Shown: positions 25,113 through 38,109, counted from the first letter of the stretch. The stretch is DNA of 64,000 nucleotides from Silene latifolia (GCF_048544455.1 NC_133538.1:437036311-437100310), one strand, 5' to 3'. Translations and numbers: made by a program. The notes: a model not told the origin generated them from the sequence alone.

Positions 25113-25475
25113 CCCTAATTTCTTACCATACCCTTTTGTAACAATGAGTTGTGGTTGTTGGTGGTGGTTTTATCATTATCGGCCTGAAACTGTTTCAGGC
25201 AGTTCTATTTTAGGATGTGTTCATCGTGGTGCTCAAATGGTGCTAGACGAGGGGGATGATGGAGTTGTCGTATGTAGAGGGGGGCTGAAGTTGAGCGTTG
25301 CTGATCGTGTGCAGTTTTTGTGGGTTGTGCGTGGTGGTGAACTATGGTGGTCGGGTGTGTCATGAGCGTAGGTGTGTATGAATGTCAGGGGAGGTTGCAG
25401 CACTAGTGTAATGGGTTTGTGTAATGGGTTTTACATGGATTACGTTTTAGGCAACACTAGCTTTATATTTAATGG
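25113..25475. other. Unassigned spacer between two hAT elements
   Basis: About 360 bases without a recognisable gene. A G-rich open frame on the plus strand (25144-25365) has no familiar domain and is probably chance. Confidence 0.35.
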
Positions 25476-25483
25476 GTTGTACA

Positions 25484-26152
25484 TAGGGATGGCAATGGGT
25501 AGGGTCTGGGTAGGGTCCGCCTAGACCCGGGCCCTACCCGAGATTTTCCCTTTGGACCCGTACCCGACCCAGACCCGCAAGGGTGCGGGTCTAAAATTTG
25601 AGGACCCATACCCGGACCCTATGGGTAAGGGTAGGGTCTGGGTCTACCCGCGGGTCCGAGTTTCAGTCACTTTAGTAACAAGATTAACAGCTATGGGTCT
25701 ATAATATTAAAAAAATAATTCATACTACTTTAACATTATGAGTTTATTAATTTGCCGTTAATGGTGGTTGTCGGTCGCCGGCTATTAGAGAGGTGGTTGC
25801 CATTCGCGTATCAGTGTTGTGGTGCTGGTTTTCTTGTGTCAGTGGTGGTGTGGTGGTATTGTCAGTGGTTGGGTTTTATCACTTTATGGGATGAGGGAAG
25901 AGAAAGATACCTTAGTTCGGTTTTTACATTCTGCCAGTATGAATTCAGAAAAGTTGTAAATTTGATTTTTTTTTTCTTTAATAAAGGGTCTAAGGGTCGG
26001 GTATGGGTCTCATAACTTAGACCCGGACTCGGACCCGAAATATTTTCTTAAGACCCATACCCATTGGGTCTGAAAAAATGAGACCCATACCCAACCCATT
26101 AGGGTCCGACCCTCAGGGTCTGGGTCGGGTCCCCAACCCACTGCCATCCCTA
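25484..26152. mobile_element. hAT-type MITE with TAGGGATGGCAATGGG ends (669 bp)
   Basis: The left TAGGGATGGCAATGGGT and right CCCACTGCCATCCCTA ends are near-perfect inverted repeats. A perfect 8-bp duplication GTTGTACA flanks it (25476-25483 and 26153-26160). The ends extend into GGGTCTGGGT-rich arms, giving strong foldback. No transposase. Confidence 0.9.
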
Positions 26153-26160
26153 GTTGTACA

Positions 26161-26402
26161 TAAAGCTGGCCAACAGCACAAGTCAGCCCGACCAAGGCCC
26201 GACCCACCTCCAGTCCGCCATCCCACACGGCCCGCTCAGCCCGTCACCTGACCAGCCAGACGCGTCAGCCCAGCTTGCCTCTAGCCCAGGCTCGGGTCAA
26301 GCATGTCCCAGCCCGGCTCGAACCGGCCAAGCCCACCCCTCCCCTGTCCTAGTTCGGATCTGACCAGAAGAGCCAGGCCCGGCCGGGCCGAGTACAGGTC
26401 TA
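26161..26402. mobile_element. Candidate second hAT MITE abutting the first
   Basis: It starts TAAAGCTGGCC right after the first element's GTTGTACA duplication and ends GTACAGGTCTA near CTTGTACA (26405-26412), which matches GTTGTACA at 7 of 8 bases with a 2-base offset. The GC-rich interior (GGCCCGGCCGGGCC near the right end) is typical of such elements. Ends are weaker than for its neighbour. Confidence 0.45.
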
Positions 26403-26674
26403 GACTTGTACATGGGTGATACTATGTGCTAGGTAGTGTCACAATTTATTACTTACTGTTAGTTCAGGTTATTAATTAAGCTAATTTGTATTAACTAGTA
26501 AGATAGTTAACTTAGTTAGTAATTAACATATGTTATAAATGTAGGATCCGACTTAGTAGAAGATTATTTCTAATTGACTTGTGTGCGCGGATTTGTTAAT
26601 AAGTAGGGATTACCTACTCAATCTATGCTTAATTTTATTATTTGATTGTTGGTTGTGGTAATTTATGCTGAGAC

Positions 26675-26781
26675 GGATTTATACACCGAATATTGATATT
26701 TTTACAAATAACCACCATGTATTTCTATTTTTACAAATAACCCCCGGACTTTTACGTATACTCCCCAATCACCACCTTATA
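26675..26781. mobile_element. Left arm start of a long foldback element, split by the Tekay-type insertion
   Basis: This segment plus 37052 onward matches, in reverse complement, the right arm ending at about 38000; shared blocks include TTTTTACAAATAACCACCATG. The target TTATA of the retrotransposon lies within the arm (26777-26781 and 37052-37056). Confidence 0.7.
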
Positions 26782-29639
26782 TGTGACACCCTCAAAAATC
26801 GCGGAAAAATTAAACACGTAATTTCTAAATAAAAACTGCATGGATATGTTTGTAATAGGTTCATTATAGTAAAAACCTGTAATAAACCTGAACCTGTTAT
26901 AAAGATATCCAATTGGAAGGTGTCAAAACATGCAAGGTTTAAACAAACTTATTTACATAACCACCGCTAAAAAAAATAGCGGAATACAAAATGATACAAA
27001 CCAAATGTACAGAGGGAGACATGTGTCCCTAAAAAGTGTGACATACGTGTCACTACAAAATGGGAACCAATCTAGGTTCCAAGGTTTCTTTGCTCGCTAG
27101 CTCGTCCGTGTACCCCATATAAGCATCACCTACCACAATCGCATTTTATACAAACACGAAAGCCACGGTCAGTGGGGAGTAACTCCGAGTCCTCCCAGCC
27201 ACGAAATGTCAAGTTAATATAACATGAAAGCATATAAATATGAGCAAATATAATACATAGCCCATATAAAGGCTAAACAATCAAGCTTTTCATGAAAAAC
27301 ATTCAATATAAACAACATATAGTCCTAGCATGTGAATACTAGACCAACTCAAGCTACACTATCATGTGAGTCAAATAACGCACGGGAATCCAAACTCTAT
27401 CAACCATAGCTGGCTTGCATCTCACCTTCTATGATTCATAGAATCATCAAACAAGAAAGGGCAATATATCTAGAGACAGGCATAAGTTCCTAGTACAGTC
27501 AATAGTCACTTTGTAACTCGAGTCTATACCACGAGGTAGGGAAGCTAGTATTTTAGCTCAGAGGTTACATTTAAAACATGGCCAAGATACGACTCAACCC
27601 TAATCCTAGACTGCACAGACCTAGAGAAATGCGGATAAAACCACATGATAAAACCACATGAGTACCCTAAGGAGTCCACCAAAGGGTTGGCTAGTACTTA
27701 AGCTGACCATCTACTCACAAAATAGGCAGAAAGGTCATGCCCCAGCTTGGATATAAACCCACCAAGCCAGGAACACAAAGGCTATTAAGCCGTGAACATA
27801 CACTCGTCAAAGACTATAATGACCTATCTATGACAATAACTGAAAATACTCACTTAAGACCTCGTCCCAAGTGAATACATTAGCCAACTTAACAATAAAA
27901 AGGGCAAAAAGTCCAAACTTGTAAATATAAATGATCACAAGCTAGCATATGGAAGGCTACACAAGAATATAATCCAATGACATTCTAACAATACAATCCA
28001 ATATGGCCAAGGTACCAAGTTTCCAAAATATGAATTGTAAATATCAAGGTATTAATATATAGCATCCAATTACAACCAAAGTCATCCACTGTTATCTAAA
28101 CTTACCGCAAAGAAAAATCCCCGACCCAAGTCCCGCGACGGATCATTGGTCAAATCAGGGCTGACCGGTTTAAACCTAATTTGACCAAACTCATTCGGTC
28201 ATATTGGCCCAGCTCAGAGTCTTGGTTCATTTTGACTCAATTCACATAATTCAACATAATACAAATCATGTGAAAATTATCAACATAAGGGAAAATTATT
28301 CTAACTTATAAACTAACCCATTTCCAACAATTTCTCCTACTAATAAAAATTACTAATACGCCAAAATGTAAGCATTGTTCAAATGTACAAATGACAACTA
28401 CAAAACATCAAACAAAAGCTCAAACATACAATCCGAACAACGGCCAAACCCGGCCACACACACGGCTACACACACACGGCCACACCCACACCACATACAC
28501 ACACCACACACGGCACACACACGGCCTGTGGGGCCTGCTCACGGCCTGATTTGGGGCTGTTTTGGGCAGCCCTACGGTCTCCTTCCTTCTCCCTCCAAAA
28601 CCCGTCTCAACAATGTTACAAAACCATTCCAACAACACACAACCATTAACAATTCAATTCAACACTACCAACATATGAATTATACCTCATAATAATCATA
28701 CTTTAACAAATATATTCATATAAAATAAATTTAACATATTAACAACCACATAAACATCCAACACACAAAAAAATGTGACATATATCGCCGAGTAACTCGG
28801 AATAGTTACCTTAAGCTAGAAAAAGGCAAATAACCCTTGAGAAAACCCTAAAAACAGTAGCTACCCATCATCCTCTACTATATAGGAGTCCCCTATATCA
28901 TCCTCATAATCTTCACCTATTAAAAACAACAAAAACACAATAATAATTACTAAAACCGAAATAATGCCCAAAATCATCTTAAATCGACATAATGAAAACT
29001 AAAATTAAAACATACTAGGATGTAGATCTTGAAGAGAGGATTCCGAAAATATAAATTTTGCGAAAATCGGACTAGAAACGAAGAAGTTATGATGAAATTA
29101 CGATTGTAAGTTTATTTGATTTTTTTTTTTTGTGGATTTTCAGAAGAACAAAGATCAAGAGGAACAAAATAATAAAAAAAATGAAACCCTAGGAAGAATG
29201 GGGAGGGCCGGATGCCTCATGGGGGGTTAAGGTCTATTTTTTTTTCGACTCGGTTTTGATTCGTTTTGACGGAAATTCAAATTATTCGTCAAACGCGATT
29301 TTCGAAAACGCTAAAGTTTTTAAACACGAGTTTACTAGAAAATTAAGTACCCCTATGCCCTATATCCTAACTCATTTACCCAACGACCGTAAGAAATAGA
29401 AAATCCCATGTTTACGACTTTTCATCGAAATAACCTTTTATTAAAGAAAAGGTTCAAATATAGTTTAAATTACTTTTAAACATTTCCAAACTATCAAAAA
29501 TAATTATATTACTTCAAAATAAAATAAAATTATATTTTATCGAATTATTATTATTTCAAATAAATTAATATTAAATTAAAGTTGATTTAAAATATTACTT
29601 TTAAAATATAATAACGGTCCAAATTTACGGGGTGTTACA
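26782..29639 (-). mobile_element. 3' LTR of the chromovirus (2858 bp, fuller copy)
   Basis: On the minus strand it starts TGTAACACCCCG after the purine tract (29654-29640) and ends GGTGTCACA. It retains a 537-base block (28253-28789) that the other LTR has lost. That block includes an ACACGGCC-rich low-complexity stretch at 28430-28560. Confidence 0.9.
28430..28560. repeat. ACAC/CGGCC-rich low-complexity stretch in the 3' LTR
   Basis: Irregular CACACACACGGCC units; open frames across it on both strands are composition artefacts. It lies within the block deleted from the partner LTR. Confidence 0.7.
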
Positions 29640-29654
29640 ATCATCCCTCCTTTT
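29640..29654 (-). other. Polypurine tract of the chromovirus
   Basis: On the minus strand AAAAGGAGGGATGAT directly precedes TGTAACACC, preceded by GGGGACGAAAC. It marks the start of plus-strand DNA synthesis and fixes the LTR border. Confidence 0.8.
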
Positions 29655-30102
29655 AAAAAGTTTCGTCCCCGAAACTTAAAAGAAAGAATCATTGTATATA
29701 TATAAGTCCATCTTTTTAAAACAATTAAACAAAATTTTCAAGATATGAACGTATGGAAATATAAGTGTCCTTTCAATGGAACGGAGATACTCTTGGCGAT
29801 CACTCAAGAACATCAATATTCCAATTCAAAGACATAAAAATACATTTTTACACCAACAAATGATAAAACTAATTATCGACGTCTCCATAACAAGCTTTAA
29901 CACTAATTGACGTTAAAACCAGTGAAAAACATTAAAATATTTTCAAAACCTTTAGTTCAAATTTTTTTTATAATAAGGGTAATAACTCCATTAGCTATAG
30001 CTAAACCCTAATTACGGTTTCTAAACACTAAGCAAAGACTATTAACGCGGAGAATATGTAAGAAAAAGGAATAACCTCACGAGAAAAGTTCGGGATATTT
30101 AG

Positions 30103-33100
30103 CTAACATAGAAGCTTGGGTTCCCAAGTTTCTTCTTCGACATTTCCACAACGCCAAAGAACACGAACTAGGGGCACAATTTTGCTCCTGAGTTGCTTGT
30201 TTGCTCTTTCAAGGATCCGGATTGGCCTTTCTTCCAAAGTCAAGCTAGGCTCTAAATCTGGAATTTCCTCTTGAATGACATGGCTCGGATCACTAATGTA
30301 CTTCCTCAACTGAGATACATGGAAGACATTATGAACCTTGCTCAAATTCGGAGGCAACTCCAAACGGTAAGCAACGGGACCAATCTTTTCAATCACACGG
30401 AAAGGTCCAAGGGACTTAGCTTCCCTTTTACACCAAACCGCTTCACCCCTTTCATAGGCGATACTTTAAGGAACACTCGATCATCAACCTCAAAGGAAAG
30501 TGGTCGACGACGGACATCGATAAGATTTACATCGATCTTGAGCGCTTTCATGCGCTCTCTAATGATCCGAACTCGATTGACGGTCTCGGTCACCAAATCG
30601 GTCCTAACACATGAGCATTTTGGACTTGATCCCAACAAACGGGAGTACGACATTTCCTACCATACAAAGCTTCATAAGGTGACATTTTAATAGAGGCACG
30701 ATAGCTATTGTTGTAGGAGAATTCAACAAGAGGTAAACATTTCTCCCAAGAAGTATGGAAATCTAAGGCACAAGCTCGGAGAAGATCCTCTAATGTCTGG
30801 ATAGTTCTTTCAGTCTAGCGGCATGAAAAGCGGTACTCATTAGTAGCTTACTACCCATGGCTTCTTGTAAAGCGGTCCGAAACGAGAACGAGAATCTAGG
30901 ATCTCGATGCGAAACTATATCTTTAGGAACTCCATGGTAGCGTACTATCTCTTTCACGTAGGCACCAACTAAAACATTTAAATTCCATGTCTCCTTGATA
31001 GGTATAAATCTAGCACATTTGATCGGTCGATCTACAACCACCCATACAAAGATCCTTTCCACCAAGGCGGTCTAGGTAAAGCCATCACAAAGTCCATGGC
31101 AATGGACTCCCATTTCAAAGAGGAACATCCAAAGGTTGTAGCAAACCTCCCAAGCTTCGATGCTCAATTTTCACTTTACGCGGGTAAGACATTTGCTAAC
31201 ATAATCTAGGACATCAATCTTCATTCTAGGCTACCAAAACTGTAATCTCAAGTCTTTATACATCTTGTCACCACCAGGATGAATAGAATAAGGAGAAAGA
31301 TGAGCCTCATCAAGGATCCTCTTTCTTAACTCAATTATTCGGAACATACATCCTACCATGGTAACGAAGGTATCCATCATTATCCACCACACAATCCTTA
31401 GCTTGCCCAAGTTGGATTTTTGCTTGAATGGACTTGAAAGTAGCATCTTCAGGTAGGCAAGTACGGATCTCACGGTAAAAATCAGGTTCTGCACTCAAAG
31501 CACTAAGATGATCAAAACCCTTCTCAACAAGGCTTATCCCTAACTTTTGAAATTCTACGATAAATTCATGAGGTAATTCATGGATAGTGTTCAAAGAGTG
31601 ACAAGTCTTCCTACTCAAAGCATCGGCCACCACATTTGCTTTTCCTTCATGATAAATCAACTCAGCATCATAATCATTCACTAACTCTAGCCATCTTCTT
31701 TGCCTCATATTCAACTCTTTCTGGGTAAAGATACACTTCAAACTTTTATGGTCGGTATAAATTCGTGATGAACTCCAATAAGGTAATGTCTCCATGTCTT
31801 CAAGGCATGCACCACCGCATGACTAACTCAAGATCATGAGTCGGATAATTCACCTCGTGAACTCTCGGTGTCGAGAGAGGCATAAGCAATAACCTTTCGA
31901 TTTTGCATTAAGACACAACCTAAACCATATTTTGAAGCATCACAATAAACATCATAGTCCACACCATCCTCGGGTAAGGTCAACACCGGAGCGATGAGTC
32001 AACCTAGTCTTCAATTCCAAGAAAGCATTCTCACATTCATCGGTCCACACAAACTTAGACTCTTTCTTCAACAATTGAGTCATCGGTCTAGCTATCTTAG
32101 AAAAATCTTTCACAAATCGACGGTAATAACCCGAAACCAAGGAAACTTGAATCTCGGACACATTTTTCGGACTCTTCCAATCAACAACGACTTCAATTTT
32201 GGCAGGATCTACCATAATACCATCTTTGGATATGACATGTCCAAGAAAAGCTACTTGATGTAACCAAAATTCACATTTAGAGAACTTAGCAAACCACTTT
32301 TGACGACGTAGAATGTCTAAGATGATACGAAGGTCTTTGGCATGATCTTTATCATTCTTTGAGAAAATTAAAATATCATCAATGAATACCACAACACATT
32401 TATCGAGGTACTCACCAAAGGTACGATTCATTTGATCCATGAAGATAGCAGGAGCATTAGTCAATCCGAAAGGCATTACTTTAAATTCAAAATGTCCATA
32501 TCTCGTGCTAAAGGCGGTTTTAGGAATATCGGATTCACGAATCGAATTTGATGATAACCCGATCTAAGATCAATCTTGGAAAAAGTAGAAGCACCACGTA
32601 ATTGGTCAAAGAGATCATCAATTCGTGGAAGAGGATATTTGTTCTTGATCGTCACACGATTAAGTTCACGATAATCGTCTGATCGCGTCGCAGATCCATC
32701 CTTTTTCTTTACAAAGAGAACGGGAGAACCCCAAGGAGAAGCACTAGGCCTAATAAAGCCTTTCTCAATCAAGTCATCAAGTTGGATTCTCAACTCTTTC
32801 AATTCGGAAGGAGCCATACGATAAGGAGCTTTAGCAATTGGTCGATTCCGGAACTAGATCAATGGAAAATTCAACATCTCTTTCGGAGGAATTCCGTTAA
32901 TTCATCGGGAAAAACATCTGGATATTCACAAACAATAGGAACATCCTTCAAAGGAGGAAGAGAAGAATCAGAAGTAGTCACTACGCATAGAAAAGCTTGA
33001 TGACCCTTCTTCAAAGCATTCACCATTTTCATGGCTGAGATTAATTTCACACTAGCTTGCTTTCTAACTCCTTGATAAGATACGCGAGTACCCAAAGGAC

Positions 33101-34497
33101 TTTTAAGAATAATCTTTTGATCTCGGCATTCGAATCGAGCATGATAAGTAAATAACCAATCCATGCCCAGAATAACATCAAATTCTTCAAGTGGGAATCG
33201 AAAGAGATTAGCCGGAAAAATAGATCCCGATATTGATATAGGAACATTGGAATAGATATTAGAACAAGAAAAGATGTCACCTAAAGGTAAAGATATATCG
33301 TGCTTTCACCAGTGAAGATTCAAGAGGTAATTTGTCGGAGAGTTTCATCGATATAAATGACAAAGAAGCACCGGTATCGAATAAAACTAAATAAGGAACT
33401 TCAAATATTAAGAACGTACCGGTGACTATATCTCGGTGTGCCTCGGCCTCGGACGGCTCATCAAGAAAATACGACCTCTCGGTCTCTCGGGAATAGCGGT
33501 GTGTAGTAGCAACATTAGTCTTCTTCGCGGGACGTACATTTGCCTTATGTCCGGGCTTGTTGCGGAAGAAACATATAATAGGCCTATCCCTATCAAAGCA
33601 ACCGACTCGGGATGTCTTTGGCTTCCTACATTGGTAGCATACACGATCCTTAAGACCTTTGTTGTTGCTAGGAGATAGATTACGAGCACCTTGATTTGCT
33701 TGACCACTCGGAACAAACCTTCTCTTGTTAGGATAAGAAGGGGTAGAAGGAGAAACATAAGGCCTAGAAGGAACAACGTAAGGCCTAGAAGTAGGATAGA
33801 ATGGCCTCTTGCCAAGAGAAGTACTAGTAGTACGAGCCTCTTCATCGATAGCCCGTAAAGTACTCTCAGCCCATAAGGCATCATCATAGATCGAGACAAA
33901 GGATGTAGAATCTCTACGAATCATACTCTTAAGCTTTGGAGTAAGCTTTTCAAGATAAAAGAAAGCTTTTTCGTCTTCATTTTTGACAAGTCTTGTGGCA
34001 TAGTGAGAAAGTTCATTGAATTTGTCGGTAAAGGCTTGAACAGAAAGATTTCCACTCGCTTCATTCCATGAACTCTTTAAGTCTTTGTTGTTTCGACTCT
34101 TTTGGATAGAATCTAGTTTCAACTAGATCCTTAAAGCGATCCCAACCAAAGCTAGGCTCAAGAATAGAAGTAGGACCAGTCATAGACCACCATCTATCCG
34201 CTTCTTTCACAAGAAAATGAGAAGCCAATTTCACCTTGTCTCCTTCACGAACTTCATACAAGGCAAAACTCTTCTCCAATTCACGGAACCATTCAGTGAG
34301 TGCCACTGGATCTACTTCACCACCATACGTCTTAGAATTGTTTCGAGTTAATTGATTTGCCACCCAGTATAAGTGCCGGGGGCACCTTACGGAGGCGGGG
34401 AAGGAAGAGGAGCGAGAACAGTGATTTTGTTGATTCTCAAGAATCGAGTGAGAGCTTGTAGGATTGCATTATCTACAGCTTTTCTTGGAGGAGCCAT
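30103..34497 (-). pseudogene. Chromovirus gag-pol polyprotein, multiply frameshifted
   Basis: On the minus strand. Gag starts at the ATG at 34497 (MAPPRKAVDNAILQAL) and continues through WFRELEKSF and WWSMTG to about 33500. The zinc knuckle region lacks two Cys (CFFRNKPGHKANVRP). Protease: VLFDTGASLSFIS near 33380. Reverse transcriptase: [20 protein letters not shown] (32817-32476) and the catalytic VFIDDIL (about 32375). RNase [12 protein letters not shown] and [15 protein letters not shown] (31795-31600). Integrase: HHCC remnant (31494-31231) and core with VVVDR and SHRDPRF (31065-30790). C-terminal GPVAYRLELPP to VEEETWEP (30396-30103) is the GPY/F-plus-chromodomain-like end, thought to steer insertion to chromatin marks. 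At least ten breaks between blocks; inactive. Confidence 0.9.
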
Positions 34498-34670
34498 CTT
34501 GCAAAAGAAGACATTGGCTTATTTAATAAAGGCTTACTTAACAAATAGCAATCACAAAGAGACTACAACATAAGATCCTAAATCTACCCATCCTACCCGT
34601 CTCTCAAGTTTATTATTTTAAGGTCAAGTTATTTATAGTAGGGTGCACAAACGTGCGTCGGGAGCAAATA

Positions 34671-34683
34671 GGTTTTGATACCA
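34671..34683 (-). other. Primer-binding site of the chromovirus (initiator-tRNA-Met type)
   Basis: On the minus strand TGGTATCAAAACC lies two bases inside the LTR end. It differs by two bases from TGGTATCAGAGCC. Confidence 0.75.
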
Positions 34684-34685
34684 AC

Positions 34686-37051
34686 TGTGACACCCTCAAA
34701 AATCGCGGAAAAATTAAACACGTAATTTCTAAATAAAAACTGCATGGATATGTTTGTAATAGGTTCATTATAGTAAAAACCTGTAATTTTTAAAACCTGA
34801 ACCTGTTATAAAGATATCCAATTGGAAGGTGTCAAAACATGCAAGGTTTAAACAAACTTATTTACATAACCACCGCTAAAAAAAATAGCGGAATACAAAA
34901 TGATACAAACCAAATGTACAGAGGGAGACATGTGTCCCTAAAAAGTGTGACATACGTGTCACTACAAAATGGGAACCAATCTAGGTTCCAAGGTTTCTTT
35001 GCTCGCTAGCTCGTCCGTGTACCCCATATAAGCATCACCTACATCAATCGTATTTTATACAAACACGAAAGCCACGGTCGGTGGGGAGTAACTCCGAGTC
35101 CTCCCAGCCACGAAATGTCAAGTTAATATAACATGAAAGCATATAAATATGAGCAAATATAATACATAGCCCATATAAAGGCTAAACAATCAAGCTTTTC
35201 ATGAAAAACATTCAATATAAACAACATATAGTCCTAGCATGTGAATACTAGACCAACTCAAGCTACACTATCATGTGAGTCAAATAACGCACGGGAATCC
35301 AAACTCTATCAACCATAGCCGGCTTGCATCTCACCTTCTATGATTCATAGAATCATCAAACAAGAAAGGGCAATATATCTAGAGACAGGCATAAGTTCCT
35401 AGTACGATCGATAGTCACTTTGTAACTCGAGTCTATACCACGAGGTAGGGAAGCTAGTATTTTAGCTCGGAGGTTACATTTAAAACATGGCGAAGATACG
35501 ACTCAACCCTAACCCTAATCCTGACTCACAAGGACTGAGAAATGCGGATAAAACCACCGCACCCAAGACTCGTGATAAAACCACATGAGTACCCTAAGGA
35601 GTCCACCAAAGGGTTGGCTAGTACTTAAGCCGACCATCTACTCACAAAATAGGCAGAAAGGTCATGCCCCAGCTTGGATATAAACCCACCAAGCCAGGAA
35701 CACAAAGGCTATTAAGCCGTGAACATACACTCGTCAAAGACTATAATGACCTATCTATGACAATAACTGAAAATACTCACTTAAGACCTCGTCCCAAGTG
35801 AATACTTTAGCCAACTTAACAATAAAAAGGGCAAAAAGTCCAAACTTGTAAATATAAATGATCACAAGCTAGCATATGGAAGGCTACACAAGAATATAAT
35901 CCAATGACATTCTAACAATACAATCCAATATGGCCAAGGTACCAAGTTTCCAAAATATGAATTGTAAATATCAAGGTATTAATATATAGCATCCAATTAC
36001 AACCAAAGTCATCCACTGTTATCTAAACTTACCGCAAAGAAAAATCCCCGACCCAAGTCCCGCGACGGATCATTGGTCAAATCAGGGCTGACCGGTTTAA
36101 ACCTAATTTGACCAAACTCATTCGGTCATATTGGCCCAGCTCAGAGTCTTGGTTCATTTTGACTCAATTCACATAATTCGGTCATATTGGCCCAGCTCAG
36201 AGTAACTCGGAATAGTTACCTTAAGCTAGAAAAAGGCAAATAACCCTTGAGAAAACCCTAAAAACAGTAGCTACCCATCATCCTCTACTATATAGGAGTC
36301 CCCTATATCATCCTCATAATCTTCACCTATTAAAAACAACAAAAACACAATAATAATTACTAAAACCGAAATTATGCCCAAAATCATCTTAAATCGACAT
36401 AATGAAAACTAAAATTAAAACATACTAGGATGTAGATCTTGAAGAGAGGATTCCGAAAATATAAATTTTGCGAAAATCGGACTAGAAACGAAGAAGTTAT
36501 GATGAAATTACGATTGTAAGTTTATTTGATTTTTTTTTTTTGTGGATTTTCGGAAGAACAAAGATCAAGAGGAACAAAAAAAAAAAAAAAAATGAAACCC
36601 TAGGAAGAATGAGGAGGGCCGGATGGCTCATGGGGGGTTAGGGTCTATTTTTTTTTTTTACTCGGTTTTGATTCGTTTTGACGGAAATTCAAATTATTCG
36701 TCAAACGCGATTTTCGAAAACGCTAAAGTTTTTAAACACGAGTTTACTAGAAAATTAAGTACCCCTATGCCCTATATCCTAACTCATTTACCAAACGACC
36801 GTAAGAAATAGAAAATCCCATGTTTACGACTTTTCATCGAAATAATCTTTTATTAAAGAAAAGGTTCAAATATAGTTTAAATTACTTTTAAACATTTCCA
36901 AACTATCAAAAATAATTATATTACTTCAAAATAAAATAAAATTATATTTTATCGAATTATTATTATTTCAAATAAATTAATATTAAATTAAAGTTGATTT
37001 AAAATATTACTTTTAAAATATAATAACGGTCCAAATTTACGGGGTGTTACA
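34686..37051 (-). mobile_element. 5' LTR of the chromovirus (2366 bp, with internal deletion)
   Basis: Same ends as the partner LTR. It lacks the equivalent of 28253-28789 and instead has a templated filler at 36176-36203. It also has about 26 extra bases near 35560-35590. A TATATAG motif on the minus strand (about 36290) is a candidate TATA box. Confidence 0.9.
36120..36203. repeat. 28-bp direct duplication at the LTR deletion junction
   Basis: The 28 bases at 36120-36147 (starting ATTCGGTCATATTGG, ending CAGAGT) recur exactly at 36176-36203. In the partner LTR only one copy exists and a 537-base block follows. ATTC and GAGT serve as microhomologies at the two junctions. Confidence 0.85.
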
Positions 37052-38000
37052 TTATATTTGAACCGATACTCGTTTTTCATATTTTTCGACTCATTAATGA
37101 AAAATTTACACGGAATACCCATATTACCCCCACTTACTTACATTGACTAACTTTACCCCAAATATAACATACCCCATATTCAATCAAGTGTTTCCCCAAT
37201 ATATTCCCCCAAATCAATTAATACTTTTAAACCCTAAATCTCCAAAATACCCCAATTCAATCGACCATAATTAGTTAATTACCCCAATTCATTCAGTTTA
37301 CATTCTTGGGCTAATATATTTGTTCGAAGTTTTGCTCGAAGGCCTAACTACCTCAACATATTGGATTGAGAGGGTTAAGGAAGAACGACCTCAACTCTTA
37401 TACTCTTACCATTATCTCCATTTTCACAATCATTAACATAGTTAGCTTTGGAGAGCTTTTTTCAATGTGCATCTCTTGTCCGCCATTTACAGAACTGGAC
37501 TTCGAAGCAATATTGGATGATGAAGATAAACAAATAGTAGCTCTTTTATTTTCATGTTTCCTTGCACTATTAACATTCAATTTCTTGGGACCTAATCTTA
37601 TGGCAATCCTCTTACTTCTTCTTATTTGCATGTTGCAATAATAAAACTGTTGGGGTAATCATGGTCAATTAAATTGGGTCAATTGATTTGGGGGAATTTG
37701 GGGATTTAGGGTTTGAAAGTATTAATTGATTTGGGGAAATTGGGGAAACACTTGATTGAATATGGGGTATGTTATATTTGGGTAAAGTTAGTTAATGTAT
37801 GTAAGTGGGGGGTAATATGGGTATTTTACGTAAATTTTTCATTAACGAGTCGGAAAATATGAAAAACGAGTATCGGTTCAAATATACGGTGGTAATTGGG
37901 GAGTTTACATAAAAAGCCTGGGGTTATTTATAAAAACAGAAATACATGGTGGTTATTTGTAAAAATACGCAAATATAAGGTGGTTATTTGTAATTTATCC
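37052..38000. mobile_element. Remainder of the foldback element (long TIR, about 400-bp arms)
   Basis: 37052-37330 continues the left arm and 37640-38000 is its reverse complement, for example CGATACTCGTTTTTCATATT against AATATGAAAAACGAGTATCG. Long inverted arms with a short middle suggest a foldback/MULE-type element, but no 9-bp duplication was found. The middle (37366-37641) is open on both strands; one frame would be membrane-like (91 codons), the other basic (RRSKRIAIR). Neither is recognised. Confidence 0.65.
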
Positions 38001-38109
38001 AAAAAAAAACCACCCACTACCGCAATATACCTCATTTCTCTTCCTTGAGTCCTTGACTTTATCCTGTTCGCACTCCTCTTCCTCAACCTCCAACATTTAA
38101 CCTCTCATT

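Larger units (their letters stand above)
26782..37051 (-). mobile_element. Full-length Tekay/Del-type chromovirus (Ty3/gypsy), 10.27 kb
   Basis: Two LTRs (26782-29639 and 34686-37051) enclose a minus-strand gag-pol remnant, a primer-binding site next to the right LTR and a purine tract next to the left LTR. Perfect 5-bp duplication TTATA on both sides (26777-26781, 37052-37056). The gene order PR-RT-RNaseH-INT and the INT C-terminal chromodomain-like end place it with plant chromoviruses. LTR copies look very similar apart from a few indels, but the coding part is frameshifted many times. Confidence 0.9.

Noticed and set aside
26010-26363. Pro/Ser-rich and Gly/Trp-rich frames
   Set aside because: They fall in the GC-rich arms of hAT MITEs and reflect composition.
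28375-28692. 105-codon frame with His/Thr/Pro-rich centre
   Set aside because: It lies inside the chromovirus LTR over an ACAC/CGGCC stretch and is absent from the partner LTR.
35500-35522. Short telomere-like AACCCTAACCCTAA
   Set aside because: Only two units inside an LTR, with a similar CCCTAATCC sequence in the partner LTR; too short to mean telomeric DNA.
37366-37641. 91-codon membrane-like frame
   Set aside because: The opposite strand is equally open and it sits in the core of a foldback element; no start context or homology seen.
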